A DNA stretch of 36,019 nucleotides from Nocardiopsis sinuspersici (GTDB lineage: Bacteria; Actinomycetota; Actinomycetes; Streptosporangiales; Streptosporangiaceae), in contig VWVT01000028.1 in NCBI GenBank assembly GCA_008638415.1, forward strand, positions 1 through 36,019, written 5' to 3'. Shown piece after piece: positions 10,012-17,869 of the stretch (its first letter is position 1; every line of letters starts with the position of its first letter). The notes beneath the pieces were generated by a model. It had not been told where the DNA came from. It did not search any database and worked only from the letters and a program-made list of their open reading frames with translations. Both the position numbers and the translations under genes were made by a program.

Positions 10012-10775
10012 GCCTGCCCCCTCCATCCCAGCCGTTCGCGGGCGTAGACCCTCATGGCCTCGCTCTGGTAGTCGGCCAGGCCCGGGGCGACCCTGTCGTA
10101 GACCTCGCGCCAGGGCCCCTCCTCGGCGTAGACGCGGCCCAGGTCGGCGAAGGCGTCCGCGTCGGGCGTCCACGTACGGTTCACCGTCAGGTAGTGGGCG
10201 TGCACCTCGCTCTGGACCACCGGGTCGCCGGCCGGGGTCCCGGCCGCCATGTGCACGGCCATCCGCCCCATCTGGGCGGCGACCTCCGCGCGGCCCCGCG
10301 CCCAGCCCTCCTCGGTCAGCCCCTCCGTGGCCCGCACGGCCCGGCCCCACTCGTTCGGCCACTCGGTCCGGGCGTGCTCGGTGTAGAAGGAGGTGTCGAA
10401 TCCGGCGAACAGCTCCTCGGGCCGGTCTGCGGCCTCCATGGCGTCTCCCTCCTCCAGTGCGTCGACGGTGCGGCGCACGGTGGCGGCGAGGGTGTCGATG
10501 CGGTCGCGCTCGGCCAGCAGGGCGCGCAGGTGCTCGCGCAGCGCCTCGGCCTGGCTCCGGTGCTCGTCGAGCACCCGGGCGATGTCGGCCAGTCCCATGT
10601 CCAGCTCGCGCATCAGCAGGATGCGCTGGAGCCGCAGGAGCTGCTCGTGTCCGTAGTGGCGCACCCCGCCGGGGCCGGTCCACTCCGGTTCCAGCAGCCC
10701 GATCCGGTGGTAGTGCCGGAGTGTTCGGGAGGTGACCCCGCTCATACGGCACACCTGCGCCATCGGCCAGGACAT
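10008..10775 (-). CDS. MerR-family regulator with TipAS-type ligand domain
   Basis: The product is 255 residues. The N-terminus is a MerR winged helix (MAQVCRMSGVTSRTLRHYHRIGLLEPEW...GVRHYGHEQLLRLQRI), followed by a dimerisation coiled coil to about residue 115. The C-terminal half (EELFAGFDTSFYTEHARTEWPNEWG..., MGRMAVHMAAGTPAGDP, VYDRVAPGLADYQSEAMRVYA) matches the TipAS antibiotic-recognition domain seen in TipAL, Mta and SkgA. It probably activates transcription on binding a small, perhaps thiopeptide-like or hydrophobic, molecule. A promoter with 19-bp spacing and an internal palindrome lies just upstream, so autoregulation is likely. The next gene overlaps its stop codon. Confidence 0.9.
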   Translation of the reverse strand: MSWPMAQVCRMSGVTSRTLRHYHRIGLLEPEWTGPGGVRHYGHEQLLRLQRILLMRELDMGLADIARVLDEHRSQAEALREHLRALLAERDRIDTLAATVRRTVDALEEGDAMEAADRPEELFAGFDTSFYTEHARTEWPNEWGRAVRATEGLTEEGWARGRAEVAAQMGRMAVHMAAGTPAGDPVVQSEVHAHYLTVNRTWTPDADAFADLGRVYAEEGPWREVYDRVAPGLADYQSEAMRVYARERLGWRGQA

Positions 10776-10819
10776 CGCGGCCTTCCCCTCACCGGGCCGG
10801 TCCGTCCGGCCCGGGAACG

Positions 10820-10850
10820 ACGTTAGGGGTTGACGTTACGTCAACCGCAA
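10820..10850 (-). promoter_or_regulatory. MerR-type promoter and operator of the TipAS regulator
   Basis: On the minus strand the -35 is TTGCGG (10850-10845) and the -10 is TAACGT (10825-10820), separated by 19 bp. The long spacer is the hallmark of promoters remodelled by MerR activators. It contains the inverted repeat TTGACG-TAA-CGTCAA (full palindrome at 10829-10845). An outer pair, AGGGGTTG/CAACCCCT, adds further symmetry. The start codon is about 45 bases downstream of the -10. Confidence 0.7.
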
Positions 10851-10979
10851 CCCCTTGACGGTCGGCCTGCTCCGCTCCGGGCGTCCGGCGGGCCGGAGCC
10901 GGCGGCGGGCCGCCCTCCCGCGTAACACCGGGCCTCGAAGGAACGGCGCGCGTCCCGACGATCCCTCCGCCCCCGGAGC

Positions 10980-11010
10980 TTGACCTCAATAAAGATTGAG
11001 GATCCATGCT
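10980..11010 (+). promoter_or_regulatory. Second MerR-type promoter, upstream of the NmrA-like gene
   Basis: TTGACC (10980-10985) and CATGCT (11005-11010) are 19 bp apart. The spacer carries CCTCAATAAAGATTGAGG (10984-11001), with 7-bp arms and a 4-bp centre. The half-sites differ from those of the neighbouring MerR promoter, so a different MerR-family protein, perhaps SoxR-like, may control this gene. The rest of 10851-11090 holds no gene I can support. Confidence 0.65.
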
Positions 11011-11090
11011 TGCCGAGAGGTTCCCACCGGTTCCTCCCGGCGGGCCGTACGGGCCGGCCGTGCCACACCCTCACGGAAACGGTGCTGCTG

Positions 11091-11987
11091 ATGAAGACAC
11101 GGGGAAAGATCCTGGTGACGGGGGCGACCGGCAACATCGGACGGCACGTCGTCTCCGGCCTGCGTACGGCCGGGGCCGACGTCCGCGCGCTGGTGCGCAC
11201 ACCCTCCGCCGCCCGCCTGCCCGAGGGGGTCGAGGTGGTCGGGGGCGACCTCTCCGCGCCCGAGAAGCTCGACCACGCCCTGGAGGGGGTGGACACGCTC
11301 TTCCTGCTCTGGCCCCTCGTCACGGCCGACGGCGCGCCCGCCCTCATCCAGGCGGCCTCCCGGCACGCGCGCCGGATCGTCTACGTCTCCGCGGCGGTGT
11401 CGGACGAGGCCGGTTCCGAGGACAACGGCGTCTGGGGGCGTATCGAGCGGGAGATCGCGGCCTCCGGCCTGGAGTGGACCTTCCTGCGCGTCGGCGGCCT
11501 GGCCGCCAACACCCTCGGCTGGGCGGACCAGATCCGCCTGGACGGGACCGTGCGGTGGACCTACGGCGCGGCCGGGCGGTCCCTGGTCCACGAGAGGGAC
11601 GTCGCGGACGTCGCCGTGCTGGCGCTCACCGAGGACGGCCACGTCGGGGCGAAGTACGTGCTCACCGGCCCCGAGGTGCTCACCCAGGCCGAGCAGGTGC
11701 GTCTCATCGGCGAGGCGCTCGGCCGCCCCGTCCGTTGGGAGGAGGTCCCGCGTGAGGTGACCCGGGACGGGTTCCTGGCACAGATCGGCGACCCGGCGTT
11801 CGCCGAGGCGGCCCTCGACGCCTGGGGCGGGATGGTCGAGAACCCCGAGCCGGTCTCCACGGCCGTGGAGGAGGTCACCGGACACCCGGCGCGCACGTTC
11901 CGCGAGTGGGCGGCCGACCACGCCCACGACTTCCGTCCCCTGCCGACCGCGGAGGCCGCCGGACACGCCCGGTCCGCGTCCCGGTAG
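11091..11987 (+). CDS. NmrA-family NAD(P)-binding oxidoreductase
   Basis: The product is a 298-residue atypical short-chain dehydrogenase of the NmrA/isoflavone-reductase-like group. It has an N-terminal Rossmann motif (ILVTGATGNIGRHV, glycines at about 11, 14 and 17) and RALVRTPSAARLPEGVEVVGGDL. Later come YVSAA, a WTFLRVGGLAANTLGWADQIR segment and VHERDVADVAVLALTEDGHVGAKYVLTGPE. Members act as quinone or azo reductases or as redox sensors; the substrate is not readable. The start MKTRGKI was chosen because it sits directly before the nucleotide-binding strand, although the Shine-Dalgarno is weak. The leader after the MerR-type promoter is about 75 nt. Confidence 0.85.
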   Translation: MKTRGKILVTGATGNIGRHVVSGLRTAGADVRALVRTPSAARLPEGVEVVGGDLSAPEKLDHALEGVDTLFLLWPLVTADGAPALIQAASRHARRIVYVSAAVSDEAGSEDNGVWGRIEREIAASGLEWTFLRVGGLAANTLGWADQIRLDGTVRWTYGAAGRSLVHERDVADVAVLALTEDGHVGAKYVLTGPEVLTQAEQVRLIGEALGRPVRWEEVPREVTRDGFLAQIGDPAFAEAALDAWGGMVENPEPVSTAVEEVTGHPARTFREWAADHAHDFRPLPTAEAAGHARSASR

Positions 11988-12136
11988 GAGGCGTCGGAGG
12001 AGTCCGCCCGCCGGCGCCGGGCGCGGTGCGTGCCGCCCCACCGGAGTCGAGAGGGGAGCACGTGGAGGTGCGCGGCGCCGACGGGCCCAGCAGGAGCGAG
12101 ACCGCGACCGGCCCCGGCGCTTCGGTGAGGGCCCGC

Positions 12137-13036
12137 TCAGCCCACGTAGCGCCGGGCCTTGGACTCCCGGCGGGGACCCTCCAGGGCACGCAGTCCCCGT
12201 TCCACCTCGGGCGGGACCGGCCTGCGCTCCCTGAGCACCCACGGCAGGCCCGCCAGCGCCTCGGCGACGGCCATCGCGCTGGAGCGGTCGCGCGGCACCG
12301 ACCGCAGGATCGACCGGGTGTGCCGCCACGCGCCGTCGGCGGGGCGCCGCAGCCAGGCGGTCCACAGGGTGTTGCGGATGCCCAGGCGGCGCCGCCGGGA
12401 GGGGTCTCGCACCGGGGAGGCGGCGTGGTGGGCGACCGTCTGCTCGTCCCAGCACATCCACCACCCGGCGGCGGCCAGGTCCAGCGCCAGCAGTTCCTCC
12501 TCCCCGCCCAGCCACAGGCGCGGGGAGAAGCCCCCCACCTCCTGGAAGGCGCGGACGCGGAACACGGTGACCCCGGCCAGCACCCCCAGCAGGGCGGGCC
12601 CGGGCAGCCAGTCGGGGCCCGGGACCGGCGAGTACCGCAGCTCGGGGGTGAGGGGGTCCTCGTGTCCCCCGGGTTCGACGAGCAGGCGCGCCGTCACCGA
12701 GCCCAGGCCGGGGTGGGCGTCCAGCAGCTCGGCCGCCCGTTCGAGGGAGCCGGGCTCCCACCAGGTGTCGTCGTCGCAGAAGGCGACGTAGGGCGTGTCC
12801 AGGGCCTCCACGCCGACGTTGCGGCCCACCGAGCCCAGGTTGGCGCCCGCCCGGATGAGCCGTACCCACGGGTGGCGCTCGCCGACCGCGTCGGACGTGC
12901 CGTCCGTGGAGGCGTTGTCCACCACCACGGTCGGCGGCGGACCGGGCAGCTCCTCCAGGCGGTCCAGGGTGCGCAGCAGTTCCTTCCGCCGGTCGCGGGT
13001 GATGACCACGATCCCGACGCGGGCTTCCTCGCTCAT
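12137..13036 (-). CDS. GT2 family glycosyltransferase (distal gene of the heptose cluster)
   Basis: The product is a 299-residue GT-A fold glycosyltransferase. It shows VGIVVITRDRRKELLRTLDRL, VVVDNASTDGT, the NLGSVGRNVGVE loop and an acidic metal/nucleotide-sugar motif AFCDDDTWW (Asp88-90). A C-terminal acceptor region contains GGFSPRLWLGGEEELLALDLAAAGW. No membrane helix is evident, so it is probably cytoplasmic or peripheral. Its ATG overlaps the stop of the upstream paralogue (ATGA at 13033-13036), so the two are cotranslated. It is the last gene of the minus-strand cluster. I saw no clear hairpin in 11988-12136. Confidence 0.85.
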   Translation of the reverse strand: MSEEARVGIVVITRDRRKELLRTLDRLEELPGPPPTVVVDNASTDGTSDAVGERHPWVRLIRAGANLGSVGRNVGVEALDTPYVAFCDDDTWWEPGSLERAAELLDAHPGLGSVTARLLVEPGGHEDPLTPELRYSPVPGPDWLPGPALLGVLAGVTVFRVRAFQEVGGFSPRLWLGGEEELLALDLAAAGWWMCWDEQTVAHHAASPVRDPSRRRRLGIRNTLWTAWLRRPADGAWRHTRSILRSVPRDRSSAMAVAEALAGLPWVLRERRPVPPEVERGLRALEGPRRESKARRYVG

Positions 13037-13908
13037 GCCTTCTCCAACAGGGACAGGTCGCGTTCCACGCGCGCGGGCACCGGGCGGCGCCGCGCCATCG
13101 CGGCGGGCAGGGCCCGCAGTGCCCCGGCCAGGGCCCCGCGGGCGACCGGGTCGCGCAGCGAGCGCCCGGCCAGCCGCGCCGTCCGGGCCAGGGCCAGGCC
13201 CCGCCGGCGGCGCAGCCATACGGTCAGCAGCGCGTTGCGCTCCTCCAGGGTCCGCCGCCACCGGCCGGGCGGGCGCATGGAGGAGGGGTGGTGGTGCACG
13301 TGTACGTGCTCCAGGTGGCACAGGTCCCAGCCCGCCGCCGCGAGGTCCTGGGCCAGGAGCGCCTCCTCCCCCGCGAAGAACAGCAGCGGATCGAAACCGC
13401 CCACCTCCTTGAAGGCCTCGCGCCGCACCACGGCCGCGCAGGCCAGGAAGCCGAGGATCCGCGGCCCCGGCAGGCCGCCGCCGTCGGGCAGCGGGCTGTG
13501 CGCCAGTGCCTCGTTGACCGGGTCCGGCCTCTCCTCCTCCCCCACGAACACGGACGCCGCCACGAGCCCCAGCCGCGGATGGGCGTCCAGGGCGTCGGCC
13601 GCCGCCTCCAGCGCCCCCGGGGCCCACCAGGAGTCGTCGTCGCAGAAGGCGACGTAGGGCGTGTCCGCGCGAGCCACGCCGGTGTTGCGGGCGGCGCATC
13701 CGACGTTGCCGGGCTCACGCACGAGCATGACGTCGGGGAACCCGGAGCGGACGGCCTCGGCGGTGCCGTCGGTGGAGGCGTTGTCCACGACCACCACGGG
13801 CGGTCGGGGCTCCAGCTTCTCCAGGTGCCGCAGCGTGCGCAGCAGTTCGTCGCGGCGGTCGCGGGTGGCCACCACCACGGTGACCCGCGCGTGCTCCGGG
13901 TTCCCCAT
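13033..13908 (-). CDS. GT2 family glycosyltransferase (paralogue of the next gene)
   Basis: The product is 291 residues and closely resembles its downstream neighbour: VTVVVATRDRRDELLRTLRHLEKL, VVVDNASTDGT, GNVGCAARNTGVARADTPYVAFCDDDSWW (Asp90-92) and GGFDPLLFFAGEEALLAQDLAAAGW. The shared motifs point to tandem duplication, with each copy perhaps adding a different sugar or linkage. A GGGGAGG five bases upstream of the ATG supports the start. It follows the decarboxylase-like gene by 41 bp and overlaps the next gene by 4 bp. Donor and acceptor are unknown; ADP-heptose or UDP-xylose are candidates from context. Confidence 0.85.
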   Translation of the reverse strand: MGNPEHARVTVVVATRDRRDELLRTLRHLEKLEPRPPVVVVDNASTDGTAEAVRSGFPDVMLVREPGNVGCAARNTGVARADTPYVAFCDDDSWWAPGALEAAADALDAHPRLGLVAASVFVGEEERPDPVNEALAHSPLPDGGGLPGPRILGFLACAAVVRREAFKEVGGFDPLLFFAGEEALLAQDLAAAGWDLCHLEHVHVHHHPSSMRPPGRWRRTLEERNALLTVWLRRRRGLALARTARLAGRSLRDPVARGALAGALRALPAAMARRRPVPARVERDLSLLEKA

Positions 13909-13949
13909 TCCGTCCTCCCCAGCGTCCTGCCGTCCTTCACTCGGCCGTC

Positions 13950-14942
13950 TCAGTTGGCGGGTGTGGCCCCCTCGGGCAGGTCGTCGTAGCGGGAGCGCTG
14001 CTCCACGAAGTAGGCGACGGTGCGCCGCAGCCCCTCCTCCAGGCGTATGCGCGGACGCCAGTTCAGGACCTCGTCGGCCAGGCGGATGTCGGGGCGCCGA
14101 AAGCGCGGGTCGTCCTCCGCGCGTTCGATGAACGTGAGTCCCTCCCGCGCGCCGGTGACGTTCAGGACGATGCGGGCCAGGCTCAGCACGGACAGCTCCT
14201 CGTCGCTGCCGATGTTGATCGGTCCCGTCGCCTTGCTGTCGGCCAGGGCGAGCAGGCCCCGCACGGTGTCCTCCACGTAGCACAGCGACCGCGTCTGGTG
14301 GCCGTCGCCGGCCACCGTCAGGTGCCGGCCCTCCAGGGCCTGGGTGACGAAGGTGGGCACCATCCGGCCGTCGTCGGCGCGCATGCGCGGCCCGTAGCAG
14401 TTGAAGATGCGCGCGATGCCCACGTCCGCCCCGCGTGCCCGGTGGTGGGCCATCGTCAGCGACTCGGCGTAGCGCTTGGCCTCGTCGTAGACGCTGCGCG
14501 GGCCGACCGGGTTGACGTTGCCCCAGTAGGTCTCGCGCTGCGGGTACTCCAGCGGATCGCCGTACACCTCGCTGGTGGAGGCCAGGACCATGCGCGCGCC
14601 GTGCTCCTCGGCCAGTTCCAGCACGTTGCGGGTGCCCAGGCTGCCCACCTCCAGCGTCTCCACCGGAAGGCGCAAGTAGTCCGGCGGCGAGGCGGCCGAG
14701 GCCAGGTGGAACACCGTGTCCACGGGTTCGTCCAGTGCGAGCGGTTCGGTGATGTCGGCCTCCCTCAGTTCGAACCGCGGGTGCCCGGCCAGATGCCCCA
14801 CGTTCTCCGCACGGCCGGTGGCGAAGTTGTCCAGGCACACCACGTGTGTGCCCCTCTCCAGCAGCCGTTCGCACAGATGGGAGCCGATGAAGCCGGCGCC
14901 ACCGGTGACCAGGGCCTTTCCACTCGACGCGGGTTCTCGCAT
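13950..14942 (-). CDS. NAD-dependent sugar epimerase/dehydratase, UDP-glucuronate decarboxylase-like
   Basis: The product is 330 residues, an extended SDR acting on a nucleotide sugar. It has GGAGFIGS (14-21), CLDNFATGRAENVGHL, DTVFHLASAASPPDYL, STSEVYGDP (Ser124), VYDEAKRYAE (Tyr152, Lys156) and RIFNCYGPRM. The ASPPDY stretch and the SEVYGDP motif are typical of UDP-glucuronate decarboxylases (UDP-xylose synthases) and close relatives. Other epimerase or dehydratase activities on UDP-, GDP- or ADP-sugars cannot be excluded. It lacks obvious HldD features. AGGAGGTG eight bases upstream supports the start. A 147-bp gap separates it from the preceding SDR gene and might hold an internal promoter. 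Confidence 0.82.
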   Translation of the reverse strand: MREPASSGKALVTGGAGFIGSHLCERLLERGTHVVCLDNFATGRAENVGHLAGHPRFELREADITEPLALDEPVDTVFHLASAASPPDYLRLPVETLEVGSLGTRNVLELAEEHGARMVLASTSEVYGDPLEYPQRETYWGNVNPVGPRSVYDEAKRYAESLTMAHHRARGADVGIARIFNCYGPRMRADDGRMVPTFVTQALEGRHLTVAGDGHQTRSLCYVEDTVRGLLALADSKATGPINIGSDEELSVLSLARIVLNVTGAREGLTFIERAEDDPRFRRPDIRLADEVLNWRPRIRLEEGLRRTVAYFVEQRSRYDDLPEGATPAN

Positions 14943-15089
14943 CGTCGCCCACCTCCTCGGAGGGTCTCACCACTTGCCTGGGTCTGTTGTCTGGAGGGCT
15001 GGGTCGTCGGGGCGGGTCCGGGCGCCGCCGGGCGCCGGAGAGGCGCCGGGGGACACGGCGGCACCCGGACACGTGGGCGGGGACGCGGC

Positions 15090-15776
15090 CTAGGGCCAGG
15101 ACGTCTCCTGCGAGGAGCAGACGACCATCTCGCGCACCTCGCAGCCGGGCGGCTGGCGCAGCGCGAACACCACCGTGCGGGCCACGTCCTCGGGCGCGTT
15201 GAGCTTGGCGTCCGGACCGGGCTTGTACTGCTCGGGCCTGTCGTCGAAGAAGGCCGTGCTCATGCCGCCCGGGACCAGGAGCGTCACCCCGACCTGGCCG
15301 GCGAGTTCGGCGGCCAGAGCCCGGGTGAAGCCCACGACCCCGAACTTGGAGGCGCAGTAGGCGGTGGCGTCGCTGAGCGCGCGCAGGCCGAGGGTGGAGG
15401 CGCAGTTGACCACCGTGCCCTCGGAGGAGCGCAGGTGCGGCAGGGCCGCGCGGGTCACGGCGGCGGTGCCGAGCAGGTTGACCTGGATGACCTTCTCCCA
15501 GTCGTCCGCGGACACGTCCGTGAGCGTGCCGCAGGCGTCGGTCCCGGCCGCGTTGACCAGGGCGTCGATGCGCCCGTGCTGGACGACGACCTGCTGGACG
15601 GCGCGCTCGACCGCCTCGCGGTCGGCCAGGTCCACCTGCTCGAAGGGCATGTCGTTGCCCGGGTGCTGCTTGTCGAGAATGATCGGGTGCCCGCCCTCGG
15701 CGGCCACGGCCTCGGCCGTGGCGGCTCCCAGGCCCGAGGCACCTCCGGTGATCAGCGTGTTTCCGAGTGGACGCAT
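15090..15776 (-). CDS. Classical short-chain dehydrogenase/reductase
   Basis: The product is a 228-residue classical SDR. It has TGGASGLG (cofactor loop, 11-17), a diverged NADB turn ILDKQH, NAAG (75-78), catalytic Ser127 in NCAS, and YCASK (Tyr140, Lys144). Asp at the end of strand 2 would favour NAD(H). In the cluster it may oxidise or reduce a heptose or other sugar intermediate (inference); a ketoacyl-type substrate is possible. MRPLGNTLI was chosen as the start over an ATG six codons upstream because GGGGGA precedes it at short spacing. It lies 87 bp downstream of hldE. Confidence 0.85.
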   Translation of the reverse strand: MRPLGNTLITGGASGLGAATAEAVAAEGGHPIILDKQHPGNDMPFEQVDLADREAVERAVQQVVVQHGRIDALVNAAGTDACGTLTDVSADDWEKVIQVNLLGTAAVTRAALPHLRSSEGTVVNCASTLGLRALSDATAYCASKFGVVGFTRALAAELAGQVGVTLLVPGGMSTAFFDDRPEQYKPGPDAKLNAPEDVARTVVFALRQPPGCEVREMVVCSSQETSWP

Positions 15777-15863
15777 ATATCCCCCGTTCCTCATGTCGGA
15801 CTCGTCAGTGGCGACCGGCTCGTGGCCGGTGGTCTGTGGGTGGTCGGCGCGGACCCGGCCGTC

Positions 15864-17282
15864 TCAGCGGACGGGCACGTTGTCGCGGCCCCGACCGCGT
15901 ATGCGGGTGATCAGCCCGGTCGTGGAGTGGCCGGGCACGAGCGGCACGGTGACCACCTCTCCCCCGGCCCGCCGTACGACGGGTGTCTCCGGCAGCTCCT
16001 CCACGTCGTAGTCGCCGCCCTTGACCCACACGTCGGGCCGCAGCTCCTCCAGGGCGTGCGCGGGCGTCTCCTCGCCGAACACGACGACCTCGTCCACGCA
16101 GTCGAGCGCGGACAGCACCCGGGCGCGGTCGTGCTCGCCGACGACGGGTCTGCCGGGTCCCTTGAGCGCCCGCACGGAGGAGTCGCTGTTGAGCAGCACC
16201 ACCAGGTGGTCCCCCAGGGCACGGGCCCGCCGCAGCAGGTCGACGTGGCCCGCGTGCAGGACGTCGAAGCAGCCGCCGGTGGCCACGACGCGCCCGGCGC
16301 GCCCGCCGGCGGCGGTCCCCGCGTCGGCCGCGACGCGCGGAGCTGGCGCGGTCGCCGGTGCGGCCGCGGCACGGGGAGCGGGTGTGCCGGGGCGCGGGCG
16401 GGTGTGGGCCGCCGCTCCGCCCCGGGCCACGAAGGCCGACGCCGAGCCGACCCCGTGGCGGACGGCGTCGCGCACGTTCGCTCCGTCGGCCAGTGCCGTG
16501 GCGCACGCCGCGGCGAAGGCGTCGCCCGCCCCGCAGGTGTCCTCCGGTGCGTCCACGGGCTCGCCCGGCACCAGGGCGCGTGCCCCGGCCCCGTCGGCCC
16601 AGGCGGCACCGTGCGCGCCGAGGGTGACGGCCACGGAGTGCGTCCCCCACACTCCGGCCAGCTCACCGGCCCGGTTCAGGGCCCGCTCGCCCTCGTCCTC
16701 GGCCACCTGGGCCTCGGCCGCGTTGGGCGTGACCAGGCGCGCCCCGCGCAGGGGCGCCGCGCCGCGCGGGTGCGGGTCCCACACGAGCGGGACGCGGTCC
16801 GCGCACTCGGCCAGGGCCTCGCGTACGGCGCTCTGGCGGGTGAGTCCGTGCCCGTAGTCGGCCACCAGCACGGCCGAGGCGCCCGCCAGGGCCCGGGCCA
16901 CGTCGGCTCCGGACGCGGTCTCCTCCACACCGTCGCACCCCTCGTCCATGCGGGCCACGGTGCGCCCGTTGGCCTGGACACGGGTCTTGGTGGGCGTGCG
17001 CTCCATCAGGGGCAGCCCCACCAGGGTGACCCTCCCCTCCAGCAGGGCGGCCAGGTCGTCGGCTGCCGCGTCGCGGCCCACGGCGGTCACCAGGACCACC
17101 TCGCGGCCGTCCTCGCGGGCGCACAGCGCGGCCAGGGCCGCGCCGCCCGGCCTGTACCAGGCCTCGGTCCCCTCCAGCACGGGCGCGGGCGCGTCGGGGC
17201 AGTCGCGTCGGGACACGCCCCGCATGTCCACGTCGAGCAGGGCGTCGCCGACCACCACCACGGGTCCTTCGGCGGCGCTCAC
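15864..17282 (-). CDS. hldE: Bifunctional heptose 7-phosphate kinase / heptose 1-phosphate adenylyltransferase
   Basis: The product is 472 residues with two domains in the order of Gram-negative HldE. The N-terminal PfkB-type kinase has RPGGAALAALCA, VTAVGRDAAADDL, TKTRVQANGRTVARMDEG and DTCGAGDAFAAA (about 247-258, catalytic Asp). An Ala/Pro-rich linker of about 40 residues follows. The C-terminal nucleotidyltransferase has GGCFDVLHAGHVDLLRRAR (the HxGH motif), VLLNSDSSVRALKGPGRP and WVKGGDY. Together they convert D-glycero-D-manno-heptose 7-phosphate to the 1,7-bisphosphate, and heptose 1-phosphate to an NDP-heptose. ADP is usual, but the nucleotide is not proven. The GTG start overlaps the gmhA stop (GTGA). 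Confidence 0.92.
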   Translation of the reverse strand: MSAAEGPVVVVGDALLDVDMRGVSRRDCPDAPAPVLEGTEAWYRPGGAALAALCAREDGREVVLVTAVGRDAAADDLAALLEGRVTLVGLPLMERTPTKTRVQANGRTVARMDEGCDGVEETASGADVARALAGASAVLVADYGHGLTRQSAVREALAECADRVPLVWDPHPRGAAPLRGARLVTPNAAEAQVAEDEGERALNRAGELAGVWGTHSVAVTLGAHGAAWADGAGARALVPGEPVDAPEDTCGAGDAFAAACATALADGANVRDAVRHGVGSASAFVARGGAAAHTRPRPGTPAPRAAAAPATAPAPRVAADAGTAAGGRAGRVVATGGCFDVLHAGHVDLLRRARALGDHLVVLLNSDSSVRALKGPGRPVVGEHDRARVLSALDCVDEVVVFGEETPAHALEELRPDVWVKGGDYDVEELPETPVVRRAGGEVVTVPLVPGHSTTGLITRIRGRGRDNVPVR

Positions 17283-17869
17283 GTGGCGGCCCTCCGGGCC
17301 GGGACGAACACCTCGTGCTCACGCGCCGCCACCTCCCGGTCCACCGCTGCGCAGAACACGTGGACGAGCGCCAGGTGGACCTCCTGCACGGTCGAGGTGC
17401 TCGGTGCGGGGACCGCGACCGTCTCGTCGCTGAGCGACTCCAGGGCGCTGGGGCCCGGGCCGGTCATCGACCAGCAGGTGACGCCGAGTTCGTGCGCGAC
17501 CTTGGCCGCGGCGACGACGTTCTCGCTGTTGCCGCTGGTGGACATGCACACCAGCAGGTCGCCGGGCCGGGCGTGGGCGCGCAGTTGGCGCGCGTAGACC
17601 TGGCGGTACCCGTAGTCGTTGGCGATGGCGGTGACGCTGGAGGTCTCCGCGTGCAGCGCGATGGCCGACAGGGGCGCGCGCTCGTTCTCGAAGCGCCCGG
17701 TCAGCTCGGCCGTCAGGTGCTGGGCCTCGGCCGCACTGCCGCCGTTGCCGCAGGCGAACAGGCGCTGCCCGTCGCTCAGGGCCCGCGCGGCGCGGGCGCC
17801 CCACTCCTCGACGCGGGCCGCGTCGGTGCCGTCCAGGGCGGAGCTGAGCCGCCTCAGGTGTGTGTGCAT
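17279..17869 (-). CDS. gmhA: Sedoheptulose 7-phosphate isomerase (SIS domain)
   Basis: The product is a 196-residue SIS-fold isomerase that converts sedoheptulose 7-phosphate to heptose 7-phosphate, the first step of NDP-heptose synthesis. It shows FACGNGGSAAEAQHLTAELTGRF with phosphate-binding Ser45 and the His51/Glu55 pair, CMSTSGNSENVV, and a C-terminal TVQEVHLALVHVFCAAVD segment that places Gln and His in the active site. Its length matches bacterial GmhA. The ATG shares one base with the stop of the upstream glycosyltransferase gene (TGATG), and its own stop overlaps the hldE start. Confidence 0.92.
   Translation of the reverse strand: MHTHLRRLSSALDGTDAARVEEWGARAARALSDGQRLFACGNGGSAAEAQHLTAELTGRFENERAPLSAIALHAETSSVTAIANDYGYRQVYARQLRAHARPGDLLVCMSTSGNSENVVAAAKVAHELGVTCWSMTGPGPSALESLSDETVAVPAPSTSTVQEVHLALVHVFCAAVDREVAAREHEVFVPARRAAT

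Noticed and set aside
14298..17597. Plus-strand open frame of 1,099 codons across the heptose cluster
   Set aside because: The translation is low-complexity (His/Gly/Val/Arg) with no motif, while the minus strand encodes clear GmhA, HldE and SDR proteins.
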